From Pseudisothecium myosuroides (lineage: Eukaryota > Streptophyta > Bryopsida > Hypnales > Lembophyllaceae): a stretch of DNA of 64,000 bases. A program made the position numbers and the translations under genes. The stretch spans positions 24,862,001 through 24,926,000 of the forward strand of contig OX637296.1 of the NCBI GenBank assembly GCA_951799445.1, read 5' to 3'. This document shows positions 11,846 through 22,552 of the stretch, piece after piece (position 1 is the first letter of the stretch; the number at the start of each line of letters is the position of its first letter). The notes below the pieces were generated by a model. That model had not been told where the DNA came from. It saw nothing but the letters and a program-made list of their open reading frames with translations, and made no database searches.

Positions 11846-13473
11846 ATGGACCGTCTCCTGCTTGCTGCAATTCTTCCCAATGCCCCTCCCCGCCATCTTC
11901 AACAAGTTTCCAGCCTTGCCACTCGTCGATCTGTCACTTCTTGGATATTCGAGGATGGCGCCGTTCACGGCTTGGCTGGCCTCAATGGTCGGGTCATTCA
12001 AGCATTTCCGGAACACTTCCGTGGCCAACACCCTGCCAACCTTATGAAAGTCAGCCGATGGTGACAACAACGTCACCAATTTCGTGAAGATATTGCAGGC
12101 CCCATCACTCCATTCTCTTGTAGCCGAAGCCGTTTGGGCAAAAGGAGGCGCCATTCTTTAAAGGCTAGACCAGGTCAAGGCAAAAAGTAGAGCAAATAGG
12201 TGCAATATTTGTACTCATTATTACTTGAAGAATTCAACCGCCTTCACAAATCAGGTGTCAAATTTTTCTCTCACCTACTTCGTGAATTGACCCTTTCCAT
12301 TCTTGTAGCTCTCGAGTCCATTTTCACAGCCCATTTTGTCGATCCTAAAGACGATGTTTTGTTGGTCAACAAAATCCCAGCAAATTAGGTCAATCAGTTC
12401 ATGGATAACCACAATATAGTCCTTATATTCCAACATGGTTGTTTGACTTGTAGCCCTGAAAAGGAGCTTCAAATCAAAATACAAACCGCTTACCATTTGG
12501 GGGTCTTACAAAGGGATTTTCATCCAGGGAATTTGATGAAAATCTCATGAAAAACCTGGATGAAACACATTTCGTTGTCAATCTTGACAATAGACGAACT
12601 TTAGGATTTTGGGGAGATACAACTGTCAAATACGCTGAAGCTGTCTCGAGTGGGGACTCCATGACTATGGTGGTTCGCATTTCAGGAGGTCGTCGTGCCA
12701 CAATAGAAGCTCCTATGCTAATTTTCTCAAATGAAAATAGGAGCTATCCTACACGAGGTTTGATTGATAATATTCATGGGGTTTCTTATAGAACAGGCCC
12801 TAAAGGTTGGATGGACCAAACCATCTTCCCCAAATACTTTTTGGAACCTCGTGCATATCAAGTCGATCTTCATCAATGCATGAAGATCATTTGGCTTGAT
12901 AATTGTAGCGGCCATACTATCACCCCTAAATTGGTTGTTGTCCTAGCTACCAAAAATACGGTTTTAAAATTTTTGCCTCCATGTTCCACTCACCTTTGCT
13001 AACCAACAGATACATTCCTCATTTCAAAAATCAAAGATGCATGGACAAGACGGTGGGAAGCCAAGAAAATTGAGTTAATATAACAAAATGCTTGGCAAAA
13101 TGCACCCCAGGCAGATGGACAACGGTCAAAGAAGTTGGCAAATCCTGATAAACGTTTTTTTCTACAATTGGTTGTTGATAGTGTAGAAGATGTTAATCGA
13201 GAGGTGGATGGTGACAACATGTCCTATGCTAGAAAAGCAAAGATTCGTTGTGACTTGGCATTAAGACTTGATGGATCTTGGAGTATAGGACAGTTGTTTC
13301 CACATCTCCAAGAGATAATTGCAAAACATTTGCAATACTTCCAAGGGCAAGAACTACCCAATTTCAATAGGGCAGTTTTAAAATCCTTTTTTATATTTTA
13401 CTATATTTTTCCTGTAATTTTTGGCCTACAACTAGGATTATTATGTTGTGTTTTTGGTTGTTGCTATATTTAG
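11846..13473 (+). pseudogene. Decayed pogo-like DDE transposase
   Basis: The remains of a DDE superfamily endonuclease (pogo/Tigger/Fot type) can be followed along the + strand. An N-terminal part (from 11846) leads to a basic KVSRWW-type segment near 12050. A second part starts LLEEFNRLHKSGVKF near 12220. The catalytic region (from 12547) contains LDETHF, then IIWLDNCSGH, then a PTDTF motif after a stop; these would hold the three acidic residues. In-frame stops occur at 12062, 12188, 12197, 12386, 13000 and 13081, and a frame change lies between about 12390 and 12547. Most stops are explained by C-to-T changes of CAA, CAG or CGA codons, such as HLC-stop-PTDTF where relatives have Gln. The tail after about 13400 is hydrophobic and probably not original. 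Confidence 0.85.
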
Positions 13474-13499
13474 CAACTTATACATACACTATGAAAAAT

Positions 13500-13715
13500 T
13501 TCAGCATTTCAACATTTGAGTCAATATTTCATTGTCTATTTCAGCAATTCAACAATTCAGCATTTCATTATTTATTTCAGCATTTCAGCATCTCATTGTC
13601 TATTTCAGCATTTCATTGTCTATTTCAGCATTTCATTGTCTATTTCAGCATCTCATTGTCTATTTCAGCATTTCATTGCCTATTTCAGCATTTCATTGCT
13701 TATTTCAACATTTCA
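13500..13715 (+). repeat. 20-bp tandem repeat, CATTTCATTGTCTATTTCAG
   Basis: Five to six nearly identical 20-bp units from about 13600 to 13700 follow more degenerate units from 13500. The unit lacks stops, so three overlapping frames (13443-13766, 13516-13791, 13532-13786) are open through it. It lies between the transposase remnant and the right terminal repeat of the pogo-like element. Confidence 0.85.
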
Positions 13716-14160
13716 TACACCACTTTTTTCCCACCATTTCAACTTCTATATTTTGTTCCCATCTAATAGTAAGTGCACTCTCGTAAAATGATCAAATTTT
13801 ACTATAGAGCTAAAATAGTGTTAGAATGGGTAAATAATGTTCTAACACTAACCTTGCAAATCACAATTAGTGTTATTGTTGACAATTAGTGTAGCCAACA
13901 CTATTTACCAATTTTAGTGTAGTGTCATTTCTTCATGTGCATCAAATGGATTTTGGCATCACCTATGTGACACTTTTAGCACCCTACACCTTGCATCTTT
14001 GAAAATTTGTAACTAATTCACAATGCATTCAAAAATTATGGAACCACTTGCATTTTGATTCAGAGTCCTTTACCAATGTGTAAAAATTGTTGTTCATTTT
14101 CCACTATATAATGTTATATCTCATAGCTTACTTGTGCAATTTTAGGTGTAGTTACCTTAT

Positions 14161-15354
14161 GCATCGCAATCTTAAGAAAATTCTTCTTATAGGCACATGT
14201 CTTATGTGATACGGCCTTCCAAAACCAATGTTGGAGACTTTATGGTTTGAACAAAATCTTTTCAAAAAAATCATATTTTCTTCTTATGTGGAATCAATAT
14301 ATGCTAGTGGTAAAATCAAATTACATTATACTAGTCCTAAGAATTTTCCAAGGGGAGATGGGAACCTTTTTTCATTTCCCACCGTAGACATTAGATGTGA
14401 AAACTTGCCTCTATTTTGGGACATAGATATTGTGCCGTACAACCTTTCTTCCTATTTAGAGGGGTTTTAATCACAACGGTGAATTCAAAATTTTCAAATT
14501 TTATCATTCTTGATAAATAATTTTTTCAGCATTTTCCTCTCCAACTAAAATTTGTAAGCTAGTTCCAAATTTTTGCCTCTAGAAAAAGGTCAATGAAGAT
14601 TGACCTCCTCATTGCTCCAGCCAAGGATAAATATAAGAAATTGCTCCCAAATTTGAAACGCATATTTTTGTATTTCTTCACTTCTCCTAATTATTTTGGG
14701 ACCTCTTACTGCAAATTTAAATTCAAAATTTTCAAATTCTATCATGTGTTGCAAATTAAAAAAATTCAATGTTTTTTCTAGGGGTAAATTGTAGAGCAAT
14801 GAGGGGGTCAATCCACCTTGGCCCTAGAAGATGCACTCCACTGATAGTGAGGTCGGGGGTAAGTTGACCCACTCGCTTGGCCCCCCAAAGTCATTTTAGG
14901 GGTGCATGTAAAAAAAGACCCCCTATTTTGTGCCCGATTAATTCATCTTCTACACCACTCTAAGCTAATTTGGGACCACTAATTCAAAATTTGCAAATTT
15001 TATCATGCGTGGAAAATAAATAAATTTAGCGTTTCCCTAAGGGTCCGAGGAAAGGGCCACATTCTTTTTTAGCAAAATTTCACTCAGAAGCGATTTTTTT
15101 TTCTCAAGGAATATTGAACAAAACATTCTTGCTTTTCAGTGGATGAAATTGCTATTTTACTACCAAATCTTGAGTCGATATTGCTCAATTTTGGATGAAT
15201 GTACATCATTTTGGATGAATAGATGAAATTTCATCCGTAGATTGCAAGTTCCATCCATTTCCATGGACGTAAATAGCTTCATCCTTCTAAATCTTATCGC
15301 TTCCTGCACTTGCCTAAAATAAATGAAAAGTAAAAATAAAAATTGGCGAGGGGG
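14161..15354. other. Gene-free stretch with a degenerate repeat
   Basis: A segment resembling AATTCAAAATTTTCAAATTT followed by TATCAT recurs at about 14487, 14718 and 14985, spaced roughly 230-265 bp, suggesting an old tandem duplication. GCAATGAGG-type words near 14605 and 14795 lie in opposite orientation. No gene is supported. Confidence 0.4.
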
Positions 15355-15700
15355 TCAGTTCACCCCGGCCGGTACTCCCGGTAGTGACTGCCGGGCTATA
15401 ATTATAGATACGGGTCGCGTAGAAGCGGAATGGGGCAGCGGATGCATTGCCAGGTGTCGAGTTCGTATTCGCAGATAAAAGGGCGCTTCTGATTGGCCCA
15501 ATGTGGCACTCGTTCCTGGGACTCAGGAGTCGGGACCACCATGCGTCACGTGTTGGTCCCCGGCATGATTCTCTCTGCTTGGGAGTTGGGACGGACCGCC
15601 TGCATTCATGAACCTGGCGGGGCTTTATGGCTCATTGTGCAGTTCAGTTGCCTGTTTTCTCTCACTTGGCTTGGTTTCGGAAGTTAGTTGGTAGTTCTAC
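15355..15700. other. Local GC-rich island, unknown
   Basis: This interval is clearly richer in GC than its surroundings. It includes a CCGGCCGG word, a CCCGGTAGTGACTGCCGGG imperfect inverted repeat near 15375-15395, and a CACGTG motif at about 15547. The open frame 15493-15687 (64 codons) shows no recognisable domain. It could be a fragment of a gene promoter or leader carried by a transposon. Confidence 0.35.
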
Positions 15701-15835
15701 TGCAGCTTTCTCTGGATTGCTTTTGTATTTTTTATTGATTTTTCTGAAACACGTGAACTAAGGGGCTTCAGTGCTTCATTGTAGAGTGACCTAGAGTAGG
15801 GGCAACGTAAGGTAGTATGCTCCAAAAGCGACCAT

Positions 15836-16776
15836 TTAACCCCTAAAGGCCCAAGGCCTTTTTTCTGCCAAAAAACACTGAAAACTGCCATTTCTATAGC
15901 AAAGTATTAAAAAAAAATTTAAATGTTTTTTTTTAACATCTAACCGTAGGATCTTACACCTAACTAGTATGAGAATGTATGGAAAAAATTTCAGAATTTT
16001 TGACTGCACAAATTGCAAGATATCGGCGTTTAAAGTGAAAAAAACAAGTTTTTCAGCACATTGCGGGGCTAGATTTTTTGGCTTTAAACATTTTTTAACT
16101 TAAAATTTTTGCACTACAGCGTTTTGGGCTTTAAATCTTTACTGTAGAGAATTGAGTTGAGAGTCTAGGAAAAAAAAAAATTCAAAAAAACTTAATTATC
16201 ATTCTTAAAAAAATTGTTAAGTAGAAGTAGGTCCAAGATAGAAGGAAAATCTAAAATATTCATATATTTTAGATGGAATTAAAATGCACTAATCCCAATG
16301 GTGAGATTGTTCTAGCAAGTAAATTACACCATGAAAAAAAAAAAATTGAAAAATTTGGAAAATTGCATTCAGAAATGAATCCTACAAGTTATTTTTTTCA
16401 AGAAGATGCTCTAACTGCCCGAAAAACAAGAATATCTATAACTTTCTCATAACATATCCAAATGAAATGAATCAAAGCTTTCCAGATAGGCAAAAATATA
16501 ATCTATCAGAAAAAAAATATTATAAAAAAAAATTCAAATATTTGTCCATTTTTTTTCTGCTGCCCGGGCAGCCCGCCGTCCCTTGTTTTCAGCTTATTTG
16601 GTCATAACTATTGTTCCCGGGCACCGATTGTGGAAAATATTATATTCCCACGAAGCTAATCAGTTGTTTGAGCTCCTAGAAAAAGTTTCAAAAAATCAGG
16701 AGAAAATTTCAGCCCGTAGGTACTTGCCCGAAAACGCATTTGTCCCCCGAAGGGACAACGGTCCTTTAGGGGTTAA
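15836..16776 (+). mobile_element. 933-bp family 1 TTAA element, copy A
   Basis: The body 15840-16772 is flanked by TTAA on both sides (15836-15839, 16773-16776). Its ends are inverted: CCCCTAAAGGCCC on the left, and CCTTTAGGGG at the right. The interior shares long blocks with copies C and D, including GAAATGAATCCTACAAGTT. The right 200 bp, with GGCACCGATTGTG and CCCCCGAAGGGACAA, match copy D but not copies B and C. The short open frame reading from the interior to the left end (15836-16018, - strand) also exists in copy D but follows from nucleotide similarity. The TTAA target and CCC-type end suggest a non-autonomous piggyBac relative. Confidence 0.85.
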
Positions 16777-17066
16777 GGGCTAGTCTGCCTTTTTTACATG
16801 AATAGAAATATTTTTGGATCATTTTCTAGAGAAAGAAAAATGGATGCAGAACGTAACACAAGTGGTTTCATATTTTTTGAATAATTTTTGAATTACTTAT
16901 GAGTTTTCAAAAAAAATTGTTGTAGGCACCTATTTGTGACCCTAGGTCTGTTAAAATCCGACCACTTGCAACTTCTAAAGTGATTTGAGTAAGTGAAGGC
17001 CAATGATTGGCTCTTGCAATAAATAATGCTTTTCTCTCGAATCTCTCAATGGCTTGAGAGGTTTAT

Positions 17067-17999
17067 TTAACCCCTAAAGGACCAGCCTGCTATTTTTAGC
17101 AACATAGCATTTTTGGGTAGGTACATGTGACTAGAGATTTTTATATTTTAAGCTGAAATTTTACTAGAAGGTGGGGACGAGGAATATCTTTCATGTGCAC
17201 TAAATTTCATGACATTTCGAAATAGGAGTCAAAAGTTATGGTCTAATATGTTATTTTTTTCACCTGGTGGGCAGTCCGGGCAGATCTGAAAAAATCACTT
17301 TTTTCAAAAATAAAATTTTGAAATTGGTTTCCTAGAGTTATATAGACGTGGAAAGCTTTAAATCATTCTATTTCGACTAATGAGTAAAGAGTTATGAGGT
17401 TTTTTAGTTTGCGGGCAGTTACGGATTCTCTACTCTGAAATAAACTTTGAAGTTGTTTATTTAAATCAATTTTTAATATTTTTTGAAAAAAAATAAATCA
17501 TAGGATTTAGGTTGTTTATTATAACATTACAACCATTGGGATTGACATTTTTCAATTCCATAATTAAATTCTTAACAATTTAGTATTTTGGATCATTCTC
17601 TATTTCTTTCTACTTACTATTTTTTTTGTATATGTTGTACAATTCCAAATGATTTGAAAAATTTTAAGCATGTAGACAACTTGTTTAGAAAAAATAATTC
17701 AAAGAAGCACCACCATTTTGGACATTTTTTCATACAAATGTGACCTTCTGAAATGCAGCTGCCCTATTTTTCGCAGGAACAAAAAAAGGATTTTTGCCAA
17801 TTCAAATGCTAATATCTTCCAATCCGCATGGTGGAAAATTCTGAAATTTTTTCCACATCTTCTAAAACTAGTTTACTATAAGATCCTATGGTTACATGTG
17901 TCAAAAAAGTTTTTTTTTCAAAAATTTGGTACTTGTACTAAAAATGGCAATTTTTGAGTGTTTCCGGTGAAAACATAGTCATGCAACTTTAGGGGTTAA
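17067..17999 (-). mobile_element. 925-bp family 1 TTAA element, copy B (inverted)
   Basis: The body 17071-17995 lies between TTAA at 17067-17070 and 17996-17999. Read on the reverse strand it matches copy C: its left part here (tail GACTCCTATTT, then GATATTCCTC) is the right-hand part of copy C. Its right part carries the CTGCCA/CACTCAAAAA-type start of the family. Together with copy A it forms an inverted pair inside one host element. Confidence 0.8.
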
Positions 18000-18095
18000 G
18001 GACCACCTAATGTCCATTTCAGACCTAAATATTGTGTCGATTTGAAGAGGCCGCTTGCTTTTAGAGCAGGCTACCTTATAATCCTGGCCACAATT

Positions 18096-18807
18096 TAAGG
18101 TAGCCACACCCATAACCATCACTTAAACAATTCAACATATCTAGTGTATGGATATGATGAAGGAATTTTTTTCCCATTTAGGGATATAGACATAAAAAGG
18201 ATTCCATATTTTTGCACATTTTTTTCCTCAAAAATAAAATTACTATGAATTTTTTTTGTGAAGATTCTGGTCAATCTATTCTTGTTATATAGGTCATCAT
18301 ATTTCCAACTATAGGTTGATTACAAAATCGACTATGCTTCGATGCAGGTGATAATTGTAGCCTCCAATGTACATCTTATGGTCATTCTATGCTTTCAATA
18401 TATACCTCCGTGATATTTGTGCTCCCCTTGTTTCACAAATATTTGCGTGACCTGTCACCTAAACCACCAACTGATAAGAAACAAAGCAGTCTAATTAAAA
18501 AAAAATGGGTGGCTGATCAGAAATGGGTCGACTCCATTAAAATCTTGGAAATCTGTGGAAGTGAATAGATGTGATTACAAGAATGTATTGCATCTAAACA
18601 TCCGACCCTAGTATTGGTATTAGGTGCATTCGCAGTAGGCTCTTTAAAAATTCACAACTTATTCTCACAATATCCAAATAATAGATTTTGAAAGTGCACA
18701 AACAATATTTTTCTCTTGCTAATAGAATTCTATAATTTGCTGGATGTTTATTAATAATAATCATGTTCAAAACCTTTAATTTGACGGTTATGGGTGCTAC
18801 TACCTTA
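18096..18807. mobile_element. About 710-bp TIR element with TAAGGTAG ends
   Basis: The left end reads TAAGGTAGCCACACCCATAA and the right end, on the reverse strand, reads TAAGGTAGTAGCACCCATAA. The shared part continues as CC followed by A or G and then TC. It starts only 17 bp after the previous TAAGGTAG element ends. A related end (GGTTGTGGGTGCTCCCACCTT) occurs alone near 31607. No gene inside is supported; the 145-codon frame at 18763-19200 crosses the right end and has no recognisable domain. Confidence 0.6.
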
Positions 18808-19278
18808 ATTGTCCATCCAAAATCTAGAGTCAAACAATGGCCATGGAAAAAGCTTAGTATCGCAAAAAAAAAATCATGCATGAGGCACAAACTAGAGACA
18901 CAACTCACCAATATGGTAATGAGCAAGGAACCAAAACAAACTCATAAATCCTCAATTGGGATTATAAAAGACCATTCATGTGGGCTATTAGTACTTCCAT
19001 GTGGAGTTGAAATTGGAAAACAATTTTCAAATTTTCTATATTGGGAATTGCTTTCACCAACTTCCATGATGTTCATTAAAATATTTTTTTCATGGACACT
19101 CAATAGCCTTTCTTTTAGTATGTTTCATTCTTTACAAGGTAGGCCAAAGATTTGGTTGAAGCAAGGGGTGAGGCTACAATTTTTTGAAACTTTTGTATAG
19201 AATTTTGTTAATTTTGTACCTTCAATTCCTTTCTTGATAACTTATTACAAATTTTCAAACAGAACTACTATATAACTT

Positions 19279-19449
19279 GGTTAAATAATCATATATTTCT
19301 TTCTTGCAATAAGATTAAAATATATGACGAATCAAGGTTAAATAATCTCATATTCCTCCATGTAATAATATTAAAATATATTCCAAATCAAGGTTAAATA
19401 ATCACACATTCTTCCTTGTATTAACATTAAAATATGTGCCGAATCAATG
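19279..19449 (+). repeat. Three tandem copies of a 57-bp unit
   Basis: Units start at 19279, 19336 and 19392, each beginning GGTTAAATAATC and containing ATTAAAATAT. They differ from one another by a few substitutions. No coding role is apparent. Confidence 0.75.
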
Positions 19450-19797
19450 TTCAAGGAGAACCACCAATTAGTTCATTGTTAGCTTGTGGAATTGGAAAGA
19501 AAATTGGTTGCAATTTGAAAACATCGTGAAAAAAAGTGGTAAAAAAAACTATGCAATTTCTATTTAAAATAAAATATGGACAAAAAAACCAAACTCAATA
19601 ATACATGAAAAAAACAGTTCAATACCAATATGGGTGTTGAAGGAAAATAGCTGGTAAAACTCAAAAAATATCCTTGATTTGGTAGATAGTTTTCTGTCAA
19701 TATTAGAGTTCATCATGAAGTTGACTTGTGTTTGTGAACTTGTGTCAAAGGAAGGTTTAACTGAGAATATATAAAACAAACATAACCCAAATTCAGT

Positions 19798-21037
19798 TAA
19801 GGTAGTGTGCTCTAAAAGTGAGTGGACTCTATCAGCGATCATGACACAGAGGTACATTTTGCTTTCCTTAATGTACCAACCGTGTACATTTCAGGAGGTG
19901 GTCGGTTTTAGTGACCATTGCGTTTCAACTTCAAAAATTTGTAACTAATTCCATGAAGGTCCAAAAAGTATGAAATGACTTGAGTTAGATGCCAATTCCA
20001 TTTTTCTTCCTCCAAAAATTAACTAAAAATTGTTTCAAGAAGTTTAGCTTCCCCCAAAAGGCAAACAACTCTTAACCCCTAAAGGCCCGAGGCCTTTTTT
20101 CTGCCAAAAAACACTCAAAACTGCCATGTCTATATCAAGGAGTAAAAAAATTTGAAAAATGTTTTTCTTGCACATTTAACCATAGGATCTTACACCTAAA
20201 TAGTATGAGAATGTGTGGAAAAATTTCAGAATTTTTGACGGCTCAAATTGCAAGATATCTGCATTTAAAGCGGAAAAAAGAAGTATTTCAGCACGTTGCG
20301 GGACTAGATTTTCTGACTTTAAACATTTTTAACTTAAAATTTTTGCACTGCAGAGTTTTGAGCTTTAAATCTTTATAGTGGAGAATTGAGTTGAGAGTCT
20401 AGGGGGAAAAAATATTTCAAAAAAAACTTAATTATCATTCCTAAATTTTTTATTAAGTAGAAGTAGGTACGAGATAGAAGGAAAATCTAAAATATTAATA
20501 TCTTTTAGATGGAATTAAAATACACTAATCCCAATGGTGAGATTGTTCTGGCAAGTAAATTAAACCATGAGAATTTTTTTTTTTGAAAAATTGCAAAAAA
20601 AGCATTCAGAAATGAATCCTACAAGTTATTTTTTTCAAGAAGATGCTCTAACTGCCCGAAAAACAAGAATGTCCATAACTTTCTCATAACAAATCCAAAT
20701 GAAATGAATCAAAGCTTTTTAGAGAGACAAAAATATAATCTACGAGAAAAAAATATTTTAAAAAAAATCAAATTTTTGCCAATTTTTTTTTGCTGCCCAG
20801 ACTGACCATTTACGAAAAAAAGTAACATATTTGGCCATAACTTTTGACTCCTATTTCCAAATGTCCTGAAATTTAGTGCAAATGAAAGATATTCCTCGCG
20901 CCCACCTTTTCTTAAAATTTCAGCTTAAAATATGGAAATCTCTAGTCACACGTACCTGCTCAAAATTTCTATACAGCCCAAAATCGCATGCCGGTCCTTT
21001 AGGGGTTAAATGGTCGCCTTAAGAGCTGACTACCTTA
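19798..21037. mobile_element. TAAGGTAG-ended TIR element hosting copy C
   Basis: The left end TAAGGTAGTGTGCTCTAAAA and the right end CTGACTACCTTA (ending 21037) are inverted repeats of the TAAGGTAG type. The host part from 19830 to 20070 matches the reverse strand of the element at 30142-30448, for example GACCA, TTCAACTTCAAAAAT and TTCCATTTTTCTTCC-type blocks. A family 1 TTAA element is inserted close to its right end, at the same place in the terminal repeat as copy A in its own host. Confidence 0.65.
20072..21009 (+). mobile_element. 930-bp family 1 TTAA element, copy C
   Basis: The body 20076-21005 lies between TTAA at 20072-20075 and 21006-21009. It begins CCCCTAAAGGCCCGAGGCC and ends GGTCCTTTAGGGG. 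The first 700 bp match copies A and D closely. The last 200 bp (CATAACTTTTGACTCC, GATATTCCTCGCGCC) instead match copy B, so the family has at least two right-end subtypes. Confidence 0.85.
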
Positions 21038-21041
21038 AACT

Positions 21042-21140
21042 TGAGTTTGGGTGCTCGAGGGAGTTTGTTCTTGTGTTTTTTCCAAACTCTGGCTCCTGGT
21101 CCCGCCTTGCACACACTTTACTATTAACTCTATTGAGCTC
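21042..21140 (+). repeat. Dispersed repeat, first of two copies
   Basis: About 100 bp are shared with 43933-44032 at roughly 80 percent identity by eye, including GCACACACTTTAC followed by ATTAACTCTA. The nature of the repeat is unknown; it could be part of an old retroposon. Confidence 0.55.
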
Positions 21141-21720
21141 CAAAAAGAATGGCTGATGAGACAGTGTCGGAAACAACACGGATCCCTTGACTCAATCTGT
21201 TTCCTTGGAATGTTCTGGTTGCTTCTGTTTTTTTGTATTGTGTTTTTTTTACCAGTATTGGGAACAACATGGATGGGATGGGATCAAGGAGTATTCAGTT
21301 ATTTGGGTGGACAGATCTTGTGAACAAAGTTTTGTGCCGTGGACCACATTCACCACATGTTTTCTGCAGGAATGCAGGGTTTCTTATCCATATATTTGGG
21401 TGTATGCTACGCTGCCGCTTACTCACGCGTTCGAAGTGTGGATTCTGTCGAATGAGTGCACGGAAGGTGAAGAATCCATTTGCATGGGATACCTTACCTT
21501 TTCCATACATAGAAACAATGTGTGCATAGACAATGATGCTAGAACGTGCGCATTGCAAGCCTATGAACCTTGAGTTCAGGTATAAGTAGGTATTCTACAA
21601 CTAAGGAAGGTGCCTATAGTATAGGTATCTTGCTATGGAAGGTGCTTATAATATAGGCACCTATAAGCATTGAAGGAACTTCAAAAATTCACCAAAAATA
21701 CAATTTCTATCTTTAGCTCT
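21141..21720. other. Unassigned sequence with overlapping open frames
   Basis: Several frames of 87-128 codons overlap on both strands between 21187 and 21573. The sequence is a little richer in GC and less repetitive than its surroundings, so a gene fragment is possible. No motif, start context or splice pattern supports one frame over the others. Near 21580-21670 short GGTGCCTATA/AGGTGCTTATAATA repeats occur. Confidence 0.3.
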
Positions 21721-21890
21721 TGAATTTTTGTGAAAAAATGCTTAAGATTTAATAATGAAAATATATTAACACTTTTTTCAAATAGCAAGTTTTTCAACAC
21801 TAGACAAATTCTAAACACTTTGTGCTATTTCATTTATAATTTTTGTTTGACTGTAGTGATCTTAGTTTTGAGTATAAAAATTGAAAGACA

Positions 21891-21926
21891 ACCCTCTCCC
21901 TCTCCCTCTCCCTCTCTCCCCCTGTC
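21891..21926 (+). repeat. CCCTCT microsatellite
   Basis: A pyrimidine-only run of repeated CCCTCT units. A second simple repeat, (TA)n, follows at 22077-22090. Confidence 0.9.
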
Positions 21927-22476
21927 ACGACCTGTTGTCTCAAATATGGTCACGATTTCATCCCATTATTTCATCCTGTCATCCAATGTTTTTCATCCGA
22001 TTTTGTAAGACTGCGACTGGCTATCCAGTCCATATTCTCGGAAGTTCAATGTTACACTGCAATAGGTCTGTGCTAGTATATATATATATATTGGAAAAAA
22101 AAATTTGCCCCAAATTTTTGCCCAAAGTCGGGCCGCGACCAAAAAATGATCACTGAGGCGTGATTTTTTTTAAGTAAAACCCCAAAAGGAATCAATAACA
22201 GGTGGCCAAGAATTAACAAGAGGGTGCCGGGCTGCCCGGGCAGGATTCACGGGCAGTGCACGTGATAACGCACTTCCCCTCTGACACGCTGTCCTACAAA
22301 AAAGCTCATCTCGCATGCTCCGCAACGAACATGTGTGCCCTGCTTGTTGGACTTCCGGAATCTACGTTTCTAGAACGTCATTTTGTCCCAGTCAACTGAA
22401 ATACAGAATGTTGCCCCTACTTCGTCTACAATCTTGTATTTTAGACATTTACGTATAGTTTAATGCCCCAGTCTGA

Positions 22477-22552
22477 GGGCATTCCGTGAAAACAGGGCCC
22501 AACGAGGAGGGTGGAGCCCGATGAGGAGGTCCGTATTTTTTACGGAATGCCC
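22477..22552. repeat. Inverted repeat in a GC-richer segment
   Basis: GGGCATTCCGT at 22477-22487 is matched by ACGGAATGCCC at 22542-22552. Further GGGCATTACG/CGTAATGCCC words follow at about 22640-22685. The repeated inverted words suggest a degraded foldback element across roughly 22470-22700. The - strand frame at 22567-22764 is not supported as a gene. Confidence 0.45.

Larger units (their letters stand above)
11285..13923 (+). mobile_element. 2.6-kb pogo/Tigger-like DNA transposon with 29-bp TIRs
   Basis: The 29 bp at 11285-11313, beginning ACTACACTAAAATTGG, are repeated exactly in reverse complement at 13895-13923. If the element is taken to start at CACTAAAA (11289) and end at TTTTAGTG (13919), it is flanked on both sides by TA, the target dinucleotide of Tc1/mariner-pogo elements. 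The interior carries a decayed DDE transposase on the + strand (11846-13473). The match between the ends is perfect although the transposase has many stops, so this copy may have been moved by a sister element's enzyme. A CACTA reading is possible from the letters alone, but the transposase type and lack of a 3-bp duplication argue against it. Confidence 0.8.
11041..14160. mobile_element. Possible older TIR element hosting the pogo-like insertion
   Basis: The left end carries ACTACACCTAAAATGG and the right end, read on the reverse strand, carries AAGGTA ACTACACCTAAAATTG. This matches the AAGGTAACTA ends of the elements at 30861 and 61116. If real, the pogo-like element at 11289-13919 sits inside it. 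The left terminal bases are degraded, so this is a tentative assignment. Confidence 0.35.
15808..18078. mobile_element. TAAGGTAG-ended TIR element hosting two TTAA insertions
   Basis: The left end TAAGGTAGTATGCTCCAAAA (15808) is matched on the reverse strand of the right end (TAAGGTAGCCTGCTCTAAAA, ending 18078). Inside are two family 1 TTAA elements in opposite orientation (15840-16772 and 17071-17995). With these removed, about 400 bp of host element remain. They include a block near 16840-16890 that is similar to the elements at 19798 and 30142. No coding capacity remains and the superfamily is not known. Confidence 0.65.

Noticed and set aside
11816..12154. 112-codon - strand open frame
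   Set aside because: It is the antisense of the transposase N-terminal region, which is recognisable on the + strand.
13600..13715. Regular 20-bp repeats resembling a CRISPR array
   Set aside because: The repeats are head to tail with no unique spacers, and the context is a eukaryotic transposon.
13443..13791. Overlapping Phe/Ile/Ser-rich frames of 84-107 codons
   Set aside because: They are produced by a 20-bp tandem repeat without stops.
11285..13923. CACTA (En/Spm) interpretation from the letters CACTACACTAAAA at the ends
   Set aside because: There is no 3-bp flanking duplication and the coding remnant is a pogo-like DDE enzyme; TA flanks fit better.
15836..16018. Conserved - strand open frame of 60 codons in TTAA copies A and D (15836-16018, 28054-28236)
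   Set aside because: The peptide similarity follows from nucleotide similarity of the repeat. The frame reads out through the terminal repeat and has no known domain.
18763..19200. 145-codon open frame
   Set aside because: It crosses the end of a TIR element, has no domain or supporting context, and lies in AT-rich repeat-rich sequence.
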